Shown: positions 1-6,140 of the stretch, piece after piece
How positions within the stretch are numbered: the first letter of the stretch is position 1
How the letters are laid out: each line of letters starts with the position of its first letter
Source: Deltaproteobacteria bacterium
GTDB taxonomy: Bacteria; Myxococcota; UBA796; SXON01
DNA length: 9,518 bases
Direction: 5' to 3'
Assembly: GCA_947483545.1 (NCBI GenBank)
Contig: CANKNP010000202.1
Location: forward strand, 1 to 9,518
The notes under the pieces: generated by a model
Database searches by the model: none
Told to the model about the DNA's origin: nothing
The model's input: the letters and a program-made list of their open reading frames with translations, nothing else
Translations under genes and position numbers: made by a program

Positions 1-483
1 CCCGAGGCCCGAGCCGATCGGCGCCGCGAGGGGCATGACCGCTGCGCACCCGATGTCGGCCAGCCGCTTGCAAAGCACCGGATCGTCACTGACATAGGGC
101 AGCACGACGAAGCCGTCGCGCACCAGCTCCCGCGCGGCCTCCAACGTGCCCTCCGCACAGGGGAACAGCGTGTCCGGGTCGCCGATCACCTCGAGCTTGA
201 GCCAGTTCGTACCGAGCAGTTCACGCGCGAGCCGGGCGGTCAACACGGCATCCTCGGCGGTGTAGCAGCCCGCAGTGTTGGGCAGGACGTGGATCTTCGA
301 GCGGTCGATGTACTCGAGGATGTTCTCGCCCCTCGGCGCGCGGAGGTCCACCCGGCGGATCGCCAGGGTGACCATCTCGGTCCCGCCGGCCTCGTGGCAC
401 GCCCGCATGGTCGCGAAGTCGGGGTACTTGCCGGTGCCCAGGATGAGCCGGGAGGTGAACGTGCGGTCGGCGATGGTCAGCAT
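1..483 (-). CDS. thiG: Thiazole synthase ThiG, N-terminal 161 codons (3' end outside window)
   Basis: ThiG condenses 1-deoxy-D-xylulose 5-phosphate, dehydroglycine and the ThiS thiocarboxylate into the thiazole phosphate of thiamine; it is a cytosolic (beta/alpha)8 barrel. The reading starts [20 protein letters not shown]. It then shows [12 protein letters not shown] (39-50), the family-typical HVLPNTAGC (65-73), [10 protein letters not shown] (94-103) containing Lys96, the expected Schiff-base lysine, [14 protein letters not shown] (near 128-141), and [12 protein letters not shown] just before the window edge. Known ThiG proteins are about 250-270 residues, so roughly the last 90-100 residues are missing here. 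The ATG at 483 is chosen because the conserved first strand begins at once; no Shine-Dalgarno sequence is visible before it. It follows nadC by 37 bp on the same strand. A thiS gene, often directly upstream of thiG, is absent from the upstream side. No TPP riboswitch is apparent in the short gap. Identification is firm. Confidence 0.96.
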   Translation of the reverse strand, partial: MLTIADRTFTSRLILGTGKYPDFATMRACHEAGGTEMVTLAIRRVDLRAPRGENILEYIDRSKIHVLPNTAGCYTAEDAVLTARLARELLGTNWLKLEVIGDPDTLFPCAEGTLEAARELVRDGFVVLPYVSDDPVLCKRLADIGCAAVMPLAAPIGSGLG

Positions 484-520
484 GGCGGAGGGGGGTATCA
501 AGGCGCCGGGCTGACCGCCG

Positions 521-1357
521 TCACTCCACACGCATGCTGATGTCCGCCCAGCGCGCCTGGTGGATCAACCCGCCCATGCTCACGGCGTCGAGCGCGAGGC
601 CACGGGCCTTCAGCAACGCCTGGAGTCCGGCGATGCGCGGACCCGTCATGTTCCCGCTCGCCTCCAACCACGCGGGGCGCGACGACTGGCGGTTCAGGGT
701 GATGGCTTCGGCGAGGGTGTGGTCGTCCATGTTGTCCAGCAGGATCGCATCTGCACCCGCGGCGAGCGCTTCGCGTAGCTCCTCCAACGACTCCACCTCA
801 CACTCGATGCGAAGCAGGTGATGGGCTGCCGATCGCGCGGAAACGACCGCGGCGGTCACGCCCCCCGCGGCGACCACATGATTGTCCTTGATGAGCACGC
901 CATCGTAGAGCGCACCGCGATGATTGTGCGCGCCGCCACAGCGGACGGCATGTTTTTCAAGCGCACGGTGAAGCGGCGTGGTCTTTCGCGTGTCCAACAC
1001 ACGCAGGCCGGCCGACGTGGCGACAACACTCGCGGTGTGGGTGGCGATCCCGGAGAGCCGCATCAGAAAGTTGAGCGCCACGCGTTCCCCGGTGATCAAC
1101 GCCCGGAGATCCCCCGTCGCACGGCCAATCGTCACGCCGGGACCGACCCGCGCGCCATCGGGTTCGACGACCTCCCAAACCGCGCCGAGCTGGCGAAAAA
1201 CTTCGGCCGCCGGCTCGTGCCCACAGACCAGGAGATCCTGCTTGGCATAGATCCGCGCGCGCCCCACACGACCGGCGGGCACCGTCGATTCAGTGGTGAC
1301 ATCGCCCGGGCCGATGTCCTCTTCGAGGGACAACCGGACAAGATCGGTGAGCGTCAT
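521..1357 (-). CDS. nadC: Quinolinate phosphoribosyltransferase (carboxylating) NadC
   Basis: NadC converts quinolinate and PRPP to nicotinate mononucleotide, CO2 and PPi in de novo NAD synthesis (EC 2.4.2.19). The 278-residue length is normal. Landmarks: [10 protein letters not shown] (13-22), [19 protein letters not shown] (91-109), the PRPP/quinolinate-binding DTRKTTP (122-128) followed by [15 protein letters not shown] (133-147), [10 protein letters not shown] (151-160), ECEVES (185-190), AILLDNMD (204-211), LEASGNMT (231-238) and [15 protein letters not shown] near the end. After TTP the usual Gly-Leu is Leu-His, a mild departure. The ATG at 1357 is used rather than an in-frame ATG at 1432, because the longer form would run 75 bases into guaA and the family N-terminus fits [16 protein letters not shown]. 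It begins one base after the guaA stop codon (TGACATG), so translational coupling is likely. Confidence 0.97.
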   Translation of the reverse strand: MTLTDLVRLSLEEDIGPGDVTTESTVPAGRVGRARIYAKQDLLVCGHEPAAEVFRQLGAVWEVVEPDGARVGPGVTIGRATGDLRALITGERVALNFLMRLSGIATHTASVVATSAGLRVLDTRKTTPLHRALEKHAVRCGGAHNHRGALYDGVLIKDNHVVAAGGVTAAVVSARSAAHHLLRIECEVESLEELREALAAGADAILLDNMDDHTLAEAITLNRQSSRPAWLEASGNMTGPRIAGLQALLKARGLALDAVSMGGLIHQARWADISMRVE

Positions 1358-1358
1358 G

Positions 1359-2894
1359 TCACTCCCATTCAATCGTCCCGGGCGGCTTGGAGGAGAGGTC
1401 GTAGACCACCCGATTGATGCCTCGGACCTCATTGATGATCCGCGACGACATACGCGTGAGCAGATCCATCGGGAGATTGGCGACGCTCGCAGTCATGCCG
1501 TCCTGGCTGTGGACCGCGCGGATGGCGCACGCTTCTTCGTAGGTGCGATTGTCGCCCATGACGCCGACGGATCGCACGGGGAGCAGCACCGCGAAGCTCT
1601 GCCAGATGTCGCGGTAGAGGCCTGCGGCCCGGATCTCCTCGTCTACGATGGCGTCGGCCCGGCGCAAGACGTCCAAGCGAACGGCGGTGATCGGCCCAAG
1701 ACAACGGACCGCGAGCCCAGGGCCCGGGAAGGGTTGGCGCCAAACGCGGGCGTCCGACAATCCAAGGGTTTTTCCAAGGACCCGGACCTCATCCTTGAAC
1801 AATTCGCGCAGGGGCTCAATCAACGAGAGCTTCATGTCGGGCGGCAATCCACCGACGTTGTGGTGGCTCTTGATCGTGGCAGAGGGGCCTTTGAAGCTCA
1901 CGGACTCGATGACGTCGGGGTACAACGTGCCCTGGGCGAGCCAGCGGGCGTTCTCAAATCGGCGGGACTCCTCCTCGAACACCCGGATGAACTGTTCGCC
2001 GATGATCTTGCGCTTTTTCTCCGGGTCCGTGACGCCCTCAAGGGGTGTGAGAAAACGATCACTGGCCTCGACGACGGTCAGATCGTAATCGGAGAATTCC
2101 TCGCGGACGGCGTCGCGCTCGCCGGTGCGGAGGAGCCCGTTGTCCACAAAGATGCAGTGCAGGCGCTTGCCGATGGCGCGGTGGAGGATCGCGGCCGCAA
2201 CAGAGCTATCGACGCCTCCAGACAGGGCGCAGATGACCTCGCCTGTCTCGCCCACCTGTGCGCGGATCCGATCCACCTGCTCGTCCACGAATCCGCCCAT
2301 GCTCCAATCCGGCTTGCAATGACAAATGCCGAACAGAAAGTTTCTCAACAACTGAACGCCATCCCGGGTGTGGGTGACCTCGGGGTGGAACTGAATTCCC
2401 CATTGGCGCAGGTCGGGGTTCGCGATGGCGGCGATGGGGCAACCCGGGCTTTTTGCGATGGCCGTGAAGCCCGCGGGGGTGGTGGCGACGGCATCCCCGT
2501 GGCTCATCCAAACCGGAGAGCGCAATGGAAGGCCGTCGAGCAGCACATCGTCGTCGATCTTCTCCAGCTCCGCGTGCCCATACTCCCGGTGGGCACCACC
2601 GCGGACGGCGCCCCCGTTGTGTTGGGTCAGGAGCTGCATGCCGTAACAGACGCCCAGCACCGGCACGCCCTGGGCCAACCAGGCCGGATCAAAGGGTGGA
2701 GCGTCCTCGTCATACACGCTCGACGGGCCGCCGGAGAGCACGATGCCCTTGAGCGCCGGGACATCGGGACCCACGGGCGGCGCGAGGCGTGTACACGGGT
2801 GGATCTCACAGTAGACCCCCTGCTCCCGGATGCGCCGGGCGATGAGCTGGGTGTACTGGGAGCCGAAGTCGAGGATCAGGATCTGGTCGTGCAT
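1359..2894 (-). CDS. guaA: GMP synthase (glutamine-hydrolysing) GuaA
   Basis: GuaA amidates XMP to GMP using glutamine and ATP, the last step of guanine nucleotide synthesis (EC 6.3.5.2). At 511 residues it is a full-length two-domain enzyme. The class I glutamine amidotransferase domain starts with [20 protein letters not shown] and carries nucleophile Cys83 in GVCYGMQLL, with His170 and Glu172 in QFHPEVTHT. The ATP-pyrophosphatase domain carries the P-loop LSGGVDSSV (224-232) and FVDNGLLR (249-256). The dimerisation domain shows [17 protein letters not shown] (384-400) and ends with the conserved [16 protein letters not shown]. All catalytic residues are present. The ATG at 2894 starts the family-typical [11 protein letters not shown] and follows the stop of the preceding gene by three bases (TAGGGCATG); only weak purine-rich sequence precedes it, so coupling to upstream translation is plausible. 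Housekeeping enzyme; identification is secure. Confidence 0.98.
   Translation of the reverse strand: MHDQILILDFGSQYTQLIARRIREQGVYCEIHPCTRLAPPVGPDVPALKGIVLSGGPSSVYDEDAPPFDPAWLAQGVPVLGVCYGMQLLTQHNGGAVRGGAHREYGHAELEKIDDDVLLDGLPLRSPVWMSHGDAVATTPAGFTAIAKSPGCPIAAIANPDLRQWGIQFHPEVTHTRDGVQLLRNFLFGICHCKPDWSMGGFVDEQVDRIRAQVGETGEVICALSGGVDSSVAAAILHRAIGKRLHCIFVDNGLLRTGERDAVREEFSDYDLTVVEASDRFLTPLEGVTDPEKKRKIIGEQFIRVFEEESRRFENARWLAQGTLYPDVIESVSFKGPSATIKSHHNVGGLPPDMKLSLIEPLRELFKDEVRVLGKTLGLSDARVWRQPFPGPGLAVRCLGPITAVRLDVLRRADAIVDEEIRAAGLYRDIWQSFAVLLPVRSVGVMGDNRTYEEACAIRAVHSQDGMTASVANLPMDLLTRMSSRIINEVRGINRVVYDLSSKPPGTIEWE
1362..1366 (-). promoter_or_regulatory. Ribosome binding site of nadC inside the guaA 3' end
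   Basis: On the minus strand the last guaA codons and the nadC start read GGGAGTGACATG. The GGGAG is a good Shine-Dalgarno match four bases before the ATG at 1357 and lies within the final Trp-Glu codons of guaA. It supports the 1357 start over the longer reading and suggests that ribosomes terminating on guaA reinitiate on nadC. Confidence 0.65.
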
Positions 2895-2897
2895 GCC

Positions 2898-3503
2898 CTA
2901 CTTCTTGAGGAGCGTGCGGGAGAATCGGCCGCCCGTGTAGGCGTCAAGCTGGGCGGTCAGCTCCTGCAGGCGCAGCTCGTTCTTCAGTTGGGTCTTGACA
3001 TCACCCGGGTTCATCAGCATGTCCACTTGGAGCCGACGGCGGTCGAAGTAAAGGCGGGTGGCCTCGTCCAGCACCTTGTCGCGGAGCTTGACGATATCTT
3101 GGGTCTCGCTGATGACGCGGATGCGCTCGCTGGACATGACCAACTCGTTCAGCGACCATTTCGCCTTCGCGGTGATGCCATTGTTGCGGTCGATGCCGCT
3201 GCCGGTGAGCGTGGAGCTCGTGGGGTCGGATCCGTCGAGGTAGTCGAAGTCCTGGTCGTAGCCGTCATCAAAGTCATACTGGAACTGCAGTTCGGGGAGG
3301 AGCGCCGCAGACTTGGACGCCGCGAGCCAGCTCTCCACGTACCGGTTGTCGGTCTTGGAGTACTCCAACACCATGTTTTGCAGGTCGGAGACGGAAGGCT
3401 CGCTCTTGAAATTCGCGAGCACCTCCTCCGCAGAGCGGAACTCTGCGGCTTCAACCGGGGAGAGGACCCCGAGGGCCAGGAAGAGCAGGAGAGAGCGGAT
3501 CAT
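2898..3503 (-). CDS. Secreted 201-residue protein with TolC-hairpin-like module, paralogous to the C-terminus of its neighbour
   Basis: I do not recognise a named family. Residues 1-19 form a signal peptide (MIRSLLLFLALGVLSPVEA, cleavage near VEA|AEF), so the product is exported. A helical segment (25-67, EEVLANF...YVESWLAASKSA) leads into a strand-like LLPELQFQYDFDDGYDQDFDYL (68-89), a second strand around DRNNGITAKAKW (105-116), and two long amphipathic helices (about 121-163 and 168-190) ending LDAYTGGRF. This strand-strand-helix-helix order, with 'LPEL', 'W.L' and 'LYF..RR' signatures, recalls one half of a TolC-type outer-membrane factor, but the protein is far too short to be a complete one. 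The same blocks recur in residues 453-604 of the upstream neighbour. The start overlaps that gene's stop (ATGA) and has GGAG five bases ahead. Export is fairly sure; an outer-membrane role is inference. Confidence 0.85.
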   Translation of the reverse strand: MIRSLLLFLALGVLSPVEAAEFRSAEEVLANFKSEPSVSDLQNMVLEYSKTDNRYVESWLAASKSAALLPELQFQYDFDDGYDQDFDYLDGSDPTSSTLTGSGIDRNNGITAKAKWSLNELVMSSERIRVISETQDIVKLRDKVLDEATRLYFDRRRLQVDMLMNPGDVKTQLKNELRLQELTAQLDAYTGGRFSRTLLKK

Positions 3504-5335
3504 GGAGACTCCGGTTGCCAGGTAGTGAAACGGCCATTGGTCCAGGCATCGAGCCGAGCGTCGAGCTCCTGGACCGCGAGGGTTTGCATGACGCGATCGC
3601 GCAACGGCGCGTCGCTGGGGGAGGCCTGCTCAGCGACCAGGCGACGGCGGGTCATCCACGCCTCGCTGATCTGCTGGGCGGCGGACACGCGGTAATTGGC
3701 GAGCGCCTGCGCGACGTTCGCCGCGGCGGAGACGACATTCCCGGCGTCGTAGACCTGGCCGTTGATGACCGTGAGATCACCGTCATCGACCATCTGCTGC
3801 ACATCGAATTCGTCGGCCTCGTAATTGTAGTAGACCGTCTCGTCGCAATTGCCCCAGCACAGCTTGGCGGTCACGCCCAGATCGGAGTTGCGATCACCCG
3901 CTTGGCTGCCGACGCTGAAATCCGCAGATTTGCTGCCATCCCAATCGTAGTCGAACTGCACCTGGAGCTCTGGGACCAGCGGAACGAACGCGCTCCGGCG
4001 TGCGAGGGAGAGCAAATCCCCGGTCATGCCGGGGCGGCTCAGCGCGGAGCCCACCGTCGCGGACAAGGACATCGTCGGAGCGATCGGCGTCTCCATGTCC
4101 GACAACCGCTCGGGCTTGACCATGCGCCAGATGCCCGCGGCCGTCGCAATCACGGGCTCGACGCCTGCAAAATCGAGGGAGCGCACGTCCGGATCGGAGA
4201 GCAAGCGCGAGGCCGGGGTCCATTTTACGCCGGAATCCAATGACTCCCAGACGCCGTCGGCGCTGATGGCAAGGAGATGGCCAGCTTCCTCCAGGTGAAC
4301 CATACGACGCAGGCCACGGAGGGGCTGGTTCGCAAATTGCAAGAACGTGGCGCCGCCATCGTCTGTGCGGAAAAGACCGCGCTCCGCTGCGACCCAATAC
4401 CCGTCGGGGTAATCGGGATCCGGGAGGACCGAGACCAAGGGGCCATCTGGGGCGGCAAGGATCCGGCGCCACTGAAGCGCGTCGGCCGAGGCGAAGAGCC
4501 CGTTGTCGGTCGCCGCGTACAAGAGGTCGCCGAATTCGGTCAGCTCCCGGATCCGTCGCCCCTGGAGCGCAGAATCGACGTCGATCCAGGACAGTCCGCC
4601 GTCCAACGAGGCGCGCACGCCATCTTCACCGCCGGCGACGAGCGCAGGTCCGACCCGGGCAAAGGCTGTGGCCCCGCCATCCGCGTCCACCCGAGCCCAG
4701 GTCTCGCCGCCGTCGCCCGAACGCCAGACCTCCCCGTGCCGACCCAGCAGCGCGACGCCGGAACCGGCGAGGTCAAACCACACGGTGGGCGGGAGCTGCA
4801 CGTCGCCATCGCCCTTCGCGAGCATGTCTGCGGCGGTCTCGTTGGCGCGTTCGATGGCAGCGGTGCTCTCGCCACCGTCCGGCTCGGTCCCATCCTCGGG
4901 GGACTCGACCCCGGAGAACGCATCCGACGCCAGCATTTCGGCCTCAAGGAGCAGTTGCTCGTCGCTGACCGTCGCATCCTCCACGCCGGGCAAGACCACC
5001 ATCCACCGGGAGCCGCCGTCGTCGGTGAGGAACACGGTGCCCAAGGAATCGGTCGCCAGCCAGCGGGCGGGGGAGTCGGGGCTGACGCGCAGGCTGACCA
5101 TCTGGGCTCGGGCGGAGGGTTGGGCGACCTCCTCCCAGACGCGGGAGAGGTGTAGGGGGGGCTCCGGGAGGCGCTCGACCGTGGGGAGCGCATCGACGGA
5201 TGGATCCGTGGGGAGCTGGTCGGACAGAGGATCGGTGGTGCCTTTGAACGACGTGGGGTCATCGCCCGCGTGGGCGGGGGCGGCTGCGAACCACACGGCG
5301 AGGGGGAAGAGGGACACGCGGGCGGGGCTTATCAT
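3500..5335 (-). CDS. Secreted BNR/Asp-box beta-propeller protein with C-terminal TolC-hairpin-like module
   Basis: A 611-residue exported protein without a recognised name. Residues 1-23 are a signal peptide (cleavage near AHA|GDD). Residues about 80-405 carry six Asp-box/BNR repeats: TDDGGSRW (104-111), SGDGGETW (206-213), SLDGGLSW (243-250), the degenerate SADALQW (283-289), TDDGGATF (324-331) and SLDSGVKW (365-372). The last five are spaced 37-41 residues, as in propellers of the sialidase/YCF48/sortilin type. No sialidase catalytic residues can be assigned, so a structural or binding role is more likely. An acidic, low-complexity insert (about 125-175) separates the first and second boxes. 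Residues 450-605 repeat the strand/helix module of the next protein (LVPELQVQFDY, VTAKLCW, RRRL, LDAWTNGRF), with an added acidic insert and two cysteines in KLCWGNCDE. The ATG at 5335 is chosen because the signal peptide follows it immediately; no good ribosome site is seen. It heads the string leading to guaA. Confidence 0.85.
   Translation of the reverse strand: MISPARVSLFPLAVWFAAAPAHAGDDPTSFKGTTDPLSDQLPTDPSVDALPTVERLPEPPLHLSRVWEEVAQPSARAQMVSLRVSPDSPARWLATDSLGTVFLTDDGGSRWMVVLPGVEDATVSDEQLLLEAEMLASDAFSGVESPEDGTEPDGGESTAAIERANETAADMLAKGDGDVQLPPTVWFDLAGSGVALLGRHGEVWRSGDGGETWARVDADGGATAFARVGPALVAGGEDGVRASLDGGLSWIDVDSALQGRRIRELTEFGDLLYAATDNGLFASADALQWRRILAAPDGPLVSVLPDPDYPDGYWVAAERGLFRTDDGGATFLQFANQPLRGLRRMVHLEEAGHLLAISADGVWESLDSGVKWTPASRLLSDPDVRSLDFAGVEPVIATAAGIWRMVKPERLSDMETPIAPTMSLSATVGSALSRPGMTGDLLSLARRSAFVPLVPELQVQFDYDWDGSKSADFSVGSQAGDRNSDLGVTAKLCWGNCDETVYYNYEADEFDVQQMVDDGDLTVINGQVYDAGNVVSAAANVAQALANYRVSAAQQISEAWMTRRRLVAEQASPSDAPLRDRVMQTLAVQELDARLDAWTNGRFTTWQPESP
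3509..3512 (-). promoter_or_regulatory. Ribosome binding site of the 201-residue secreted protein
   Basis: On the minus strand GGAG sits five bases before the ATG at 3503, inside the end of the upstream gene (CCGGAGTCTCCATGA). Together with the four-base ATGA stop/start overlap at 3500-3503 it marks a translationally coupled pair. Confidence 0.6.
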
Positions 5336-5443
5336 GGATGGGGCGGGGGAGTGGCGTCGGGGGCGCGAGCCTGGGGTTGGCCGCGCGTACGGACCCTGCG
5401 ATGCAGCGTGTTGCGAGCGCCAATGTAGGTGCGCCCGTCGTGG

Positions 5444-5902
5444 CTACGGCACCGCCTCCGGAACGAAGCTCCGCCCAACCGTCAACACCCACGCCACTGT
5501 CAAAACCACCGTCACGGGCACGGTCAGCCACAGGGCTTGCGTCGCCCCAAGCCCCGGACGACGCCGGAGCGCAAACCAAGCCGCGTAGCCCAGCGCCGGG
5601 GTGAGCAGCACGTTCGCGGCCAATAACATCACGGCTTGCTGGCGGCTCAACGACACCGGCTCGACGTTGGCCTGCCCCGCGAGGATGCCACGTGCAGCAT
5701 CGATACGCGCCCGGCTGGGACGGAACGGCTCGCCCGACCGAATCCGCCGTTGGACCTCGGACAACTCTGGCTCGGTCAACACCCTCGTCGATGCGATGAT
5801 GCTGACGGCGCGCTGATCGCCGGTGGGGGACAACCCGCAAGCAGCGCATCGGGACAGTGGGAGCTCTTTCTCAGCGCCACAGTCGTAGCAGATCGCGGTC
5901 AT
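5444..5902 (-). CDS. Small zinc-ribbon membrane protein (152 aa)
   Basis: No family name can be given. The N-terminus has two CxxC knuckles, CYDC (5-8) and CAAC (19-22), making a four-cysteine zinc ribbon of the kind found in many bacterial regulatory or scaffold proteins. A charged, helical linker follows (TEPELSEVQRRIRSGEPFRPSR, about 43-64). Two hydrophobic segments at about 90-111 (AVMLLAANVLLTPALGYAAWFA) and 121-142 (TQALWLTVPVTVVLTVAWVLTV) should cross the inner membrane, probably as a hairpin with the ribbon in the cytoplasm by the positive-inside rule. The ATG at 5902 is preferred over an in-frame ATG at 6037 because the upstream 45 codons are Pro/Arg-rich and lie in a non-coding repeat. 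No Shine-Dalgarno sequence is obvious. It lies 108 bp upstream of the propeller gene, so it may or may not belong to that operon. That the frame is coding is likely; function unknown. Confidence 0.7.
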   Translation of the reverse strand: MTAICYDCGAEKELPLSRCAACGLSPTGDQRAVSIIASTRVLTEPELSEVQRRIRSGEPFRPSRARIDAARGILAGQANVEPVSLSRQQAVMLLAANVLLTPALGYAAWFALRRRPGLGATQALWLTVPVTVVLTVAWVLTVGRSFVPEAVP

Positions 5903-5980
5903 GGGGCGGCTTGGAGCCCGAGGACTGGGGTCCAACTCGGGCCGTGGGACGCCGCTGCAGATCGGGGGGGCGTCTTCGCG

Positions 5981-6137
5981 GACGGATGAGGGCCCAGGAC
6001 GGTCCGGAAGGAGAAGGGGAGGACGGGGGTTGTGCACCGCGGCGACGGGAGGGACCTGGGTTTCGAGATCGCCGGGGAGCCCTCATCCGTCGCCGGGTAC
6101 GGCGACACCTTCTCCCGGAGGGAGAAGGGGAAGATGG
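5981..6137. repeat. Composite intergenic repeat with inverted and direct copies
   Basis: Two partial copies of one element face each other between the mutase gene and the zinc-ribbon gene. GACGGATGAGGGC (5981-5993) is the exact inverse complement of 6080-6092. In addition, 6006-6026 and 6117-6137 are direct repeats identical at 18 of 21 positions, both built around GGAGAAGGGGA. The right-hand part contains two perfect hairpins (6089-6106 and 6108-6128). The arrangement resembles the interspersed palindromic elements of many GC-rich genomes, here with one intact and one decayed copy. Family membership is inference. Confidence 0.7.
6089..6128. terminator. Tandem perfect hairpins after the phosphohexomutase gene; possible terminator or mRNA end stabiliser
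   Basis: Two adjacent stem-loops lie just past the mutase stop codon at 6141: GTCGCCG-GGTA-CGGCGAC (6089-6106, 7-bp stem) and CCTTCTCCC-GGA-GGGAGAAGG (6108-6128, 9-bp stem). Both are perfect. No run of T follows in the direction of transcription, so a classical intrinsic terminator is not shown. They could instead protect the mRNA 3' end, or simply be the body of the repeat element. CTCATCC occurs on both sides (6082-6088 and 6140-6146), possibly a target duplication or chance. Confidence 0.45.
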
Positions 6138-6140
6138 TGC

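Noticed and set aside
1358..1432. nadC starting at the ATG at 1432
   Set aside because: It would run 75 bases into guaA with a non-family N-terminus, while the start at 1357 has a ribosome site and the expected NadC beginning.
1293..3695. An 800-codon plus-strand open frame across guaA
   Set aside because: It lies antisense to guaA and the 201-residue gene, both of which have secure or strong coding evidence. Its translation is a low-complexity Asp/His/Arg/Val-rich sequence with no motif, as expected from the complement of GC-rich codons.
3500..5335. Sialidase, suggested by the Asp-box repeats
   Set aside because: Asp boxes are structural and occur in many propellers; no arginine triad or other sialidase active-site motif can be placed.
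5903..6037. Extension of the zinc-ribbon gene to an ATG at 6037
   Set aside because: The added residues are Pro/Arg-rich and translate part of the intergenic repeat; the zinc ribbon begins right after the ATG at 5902.
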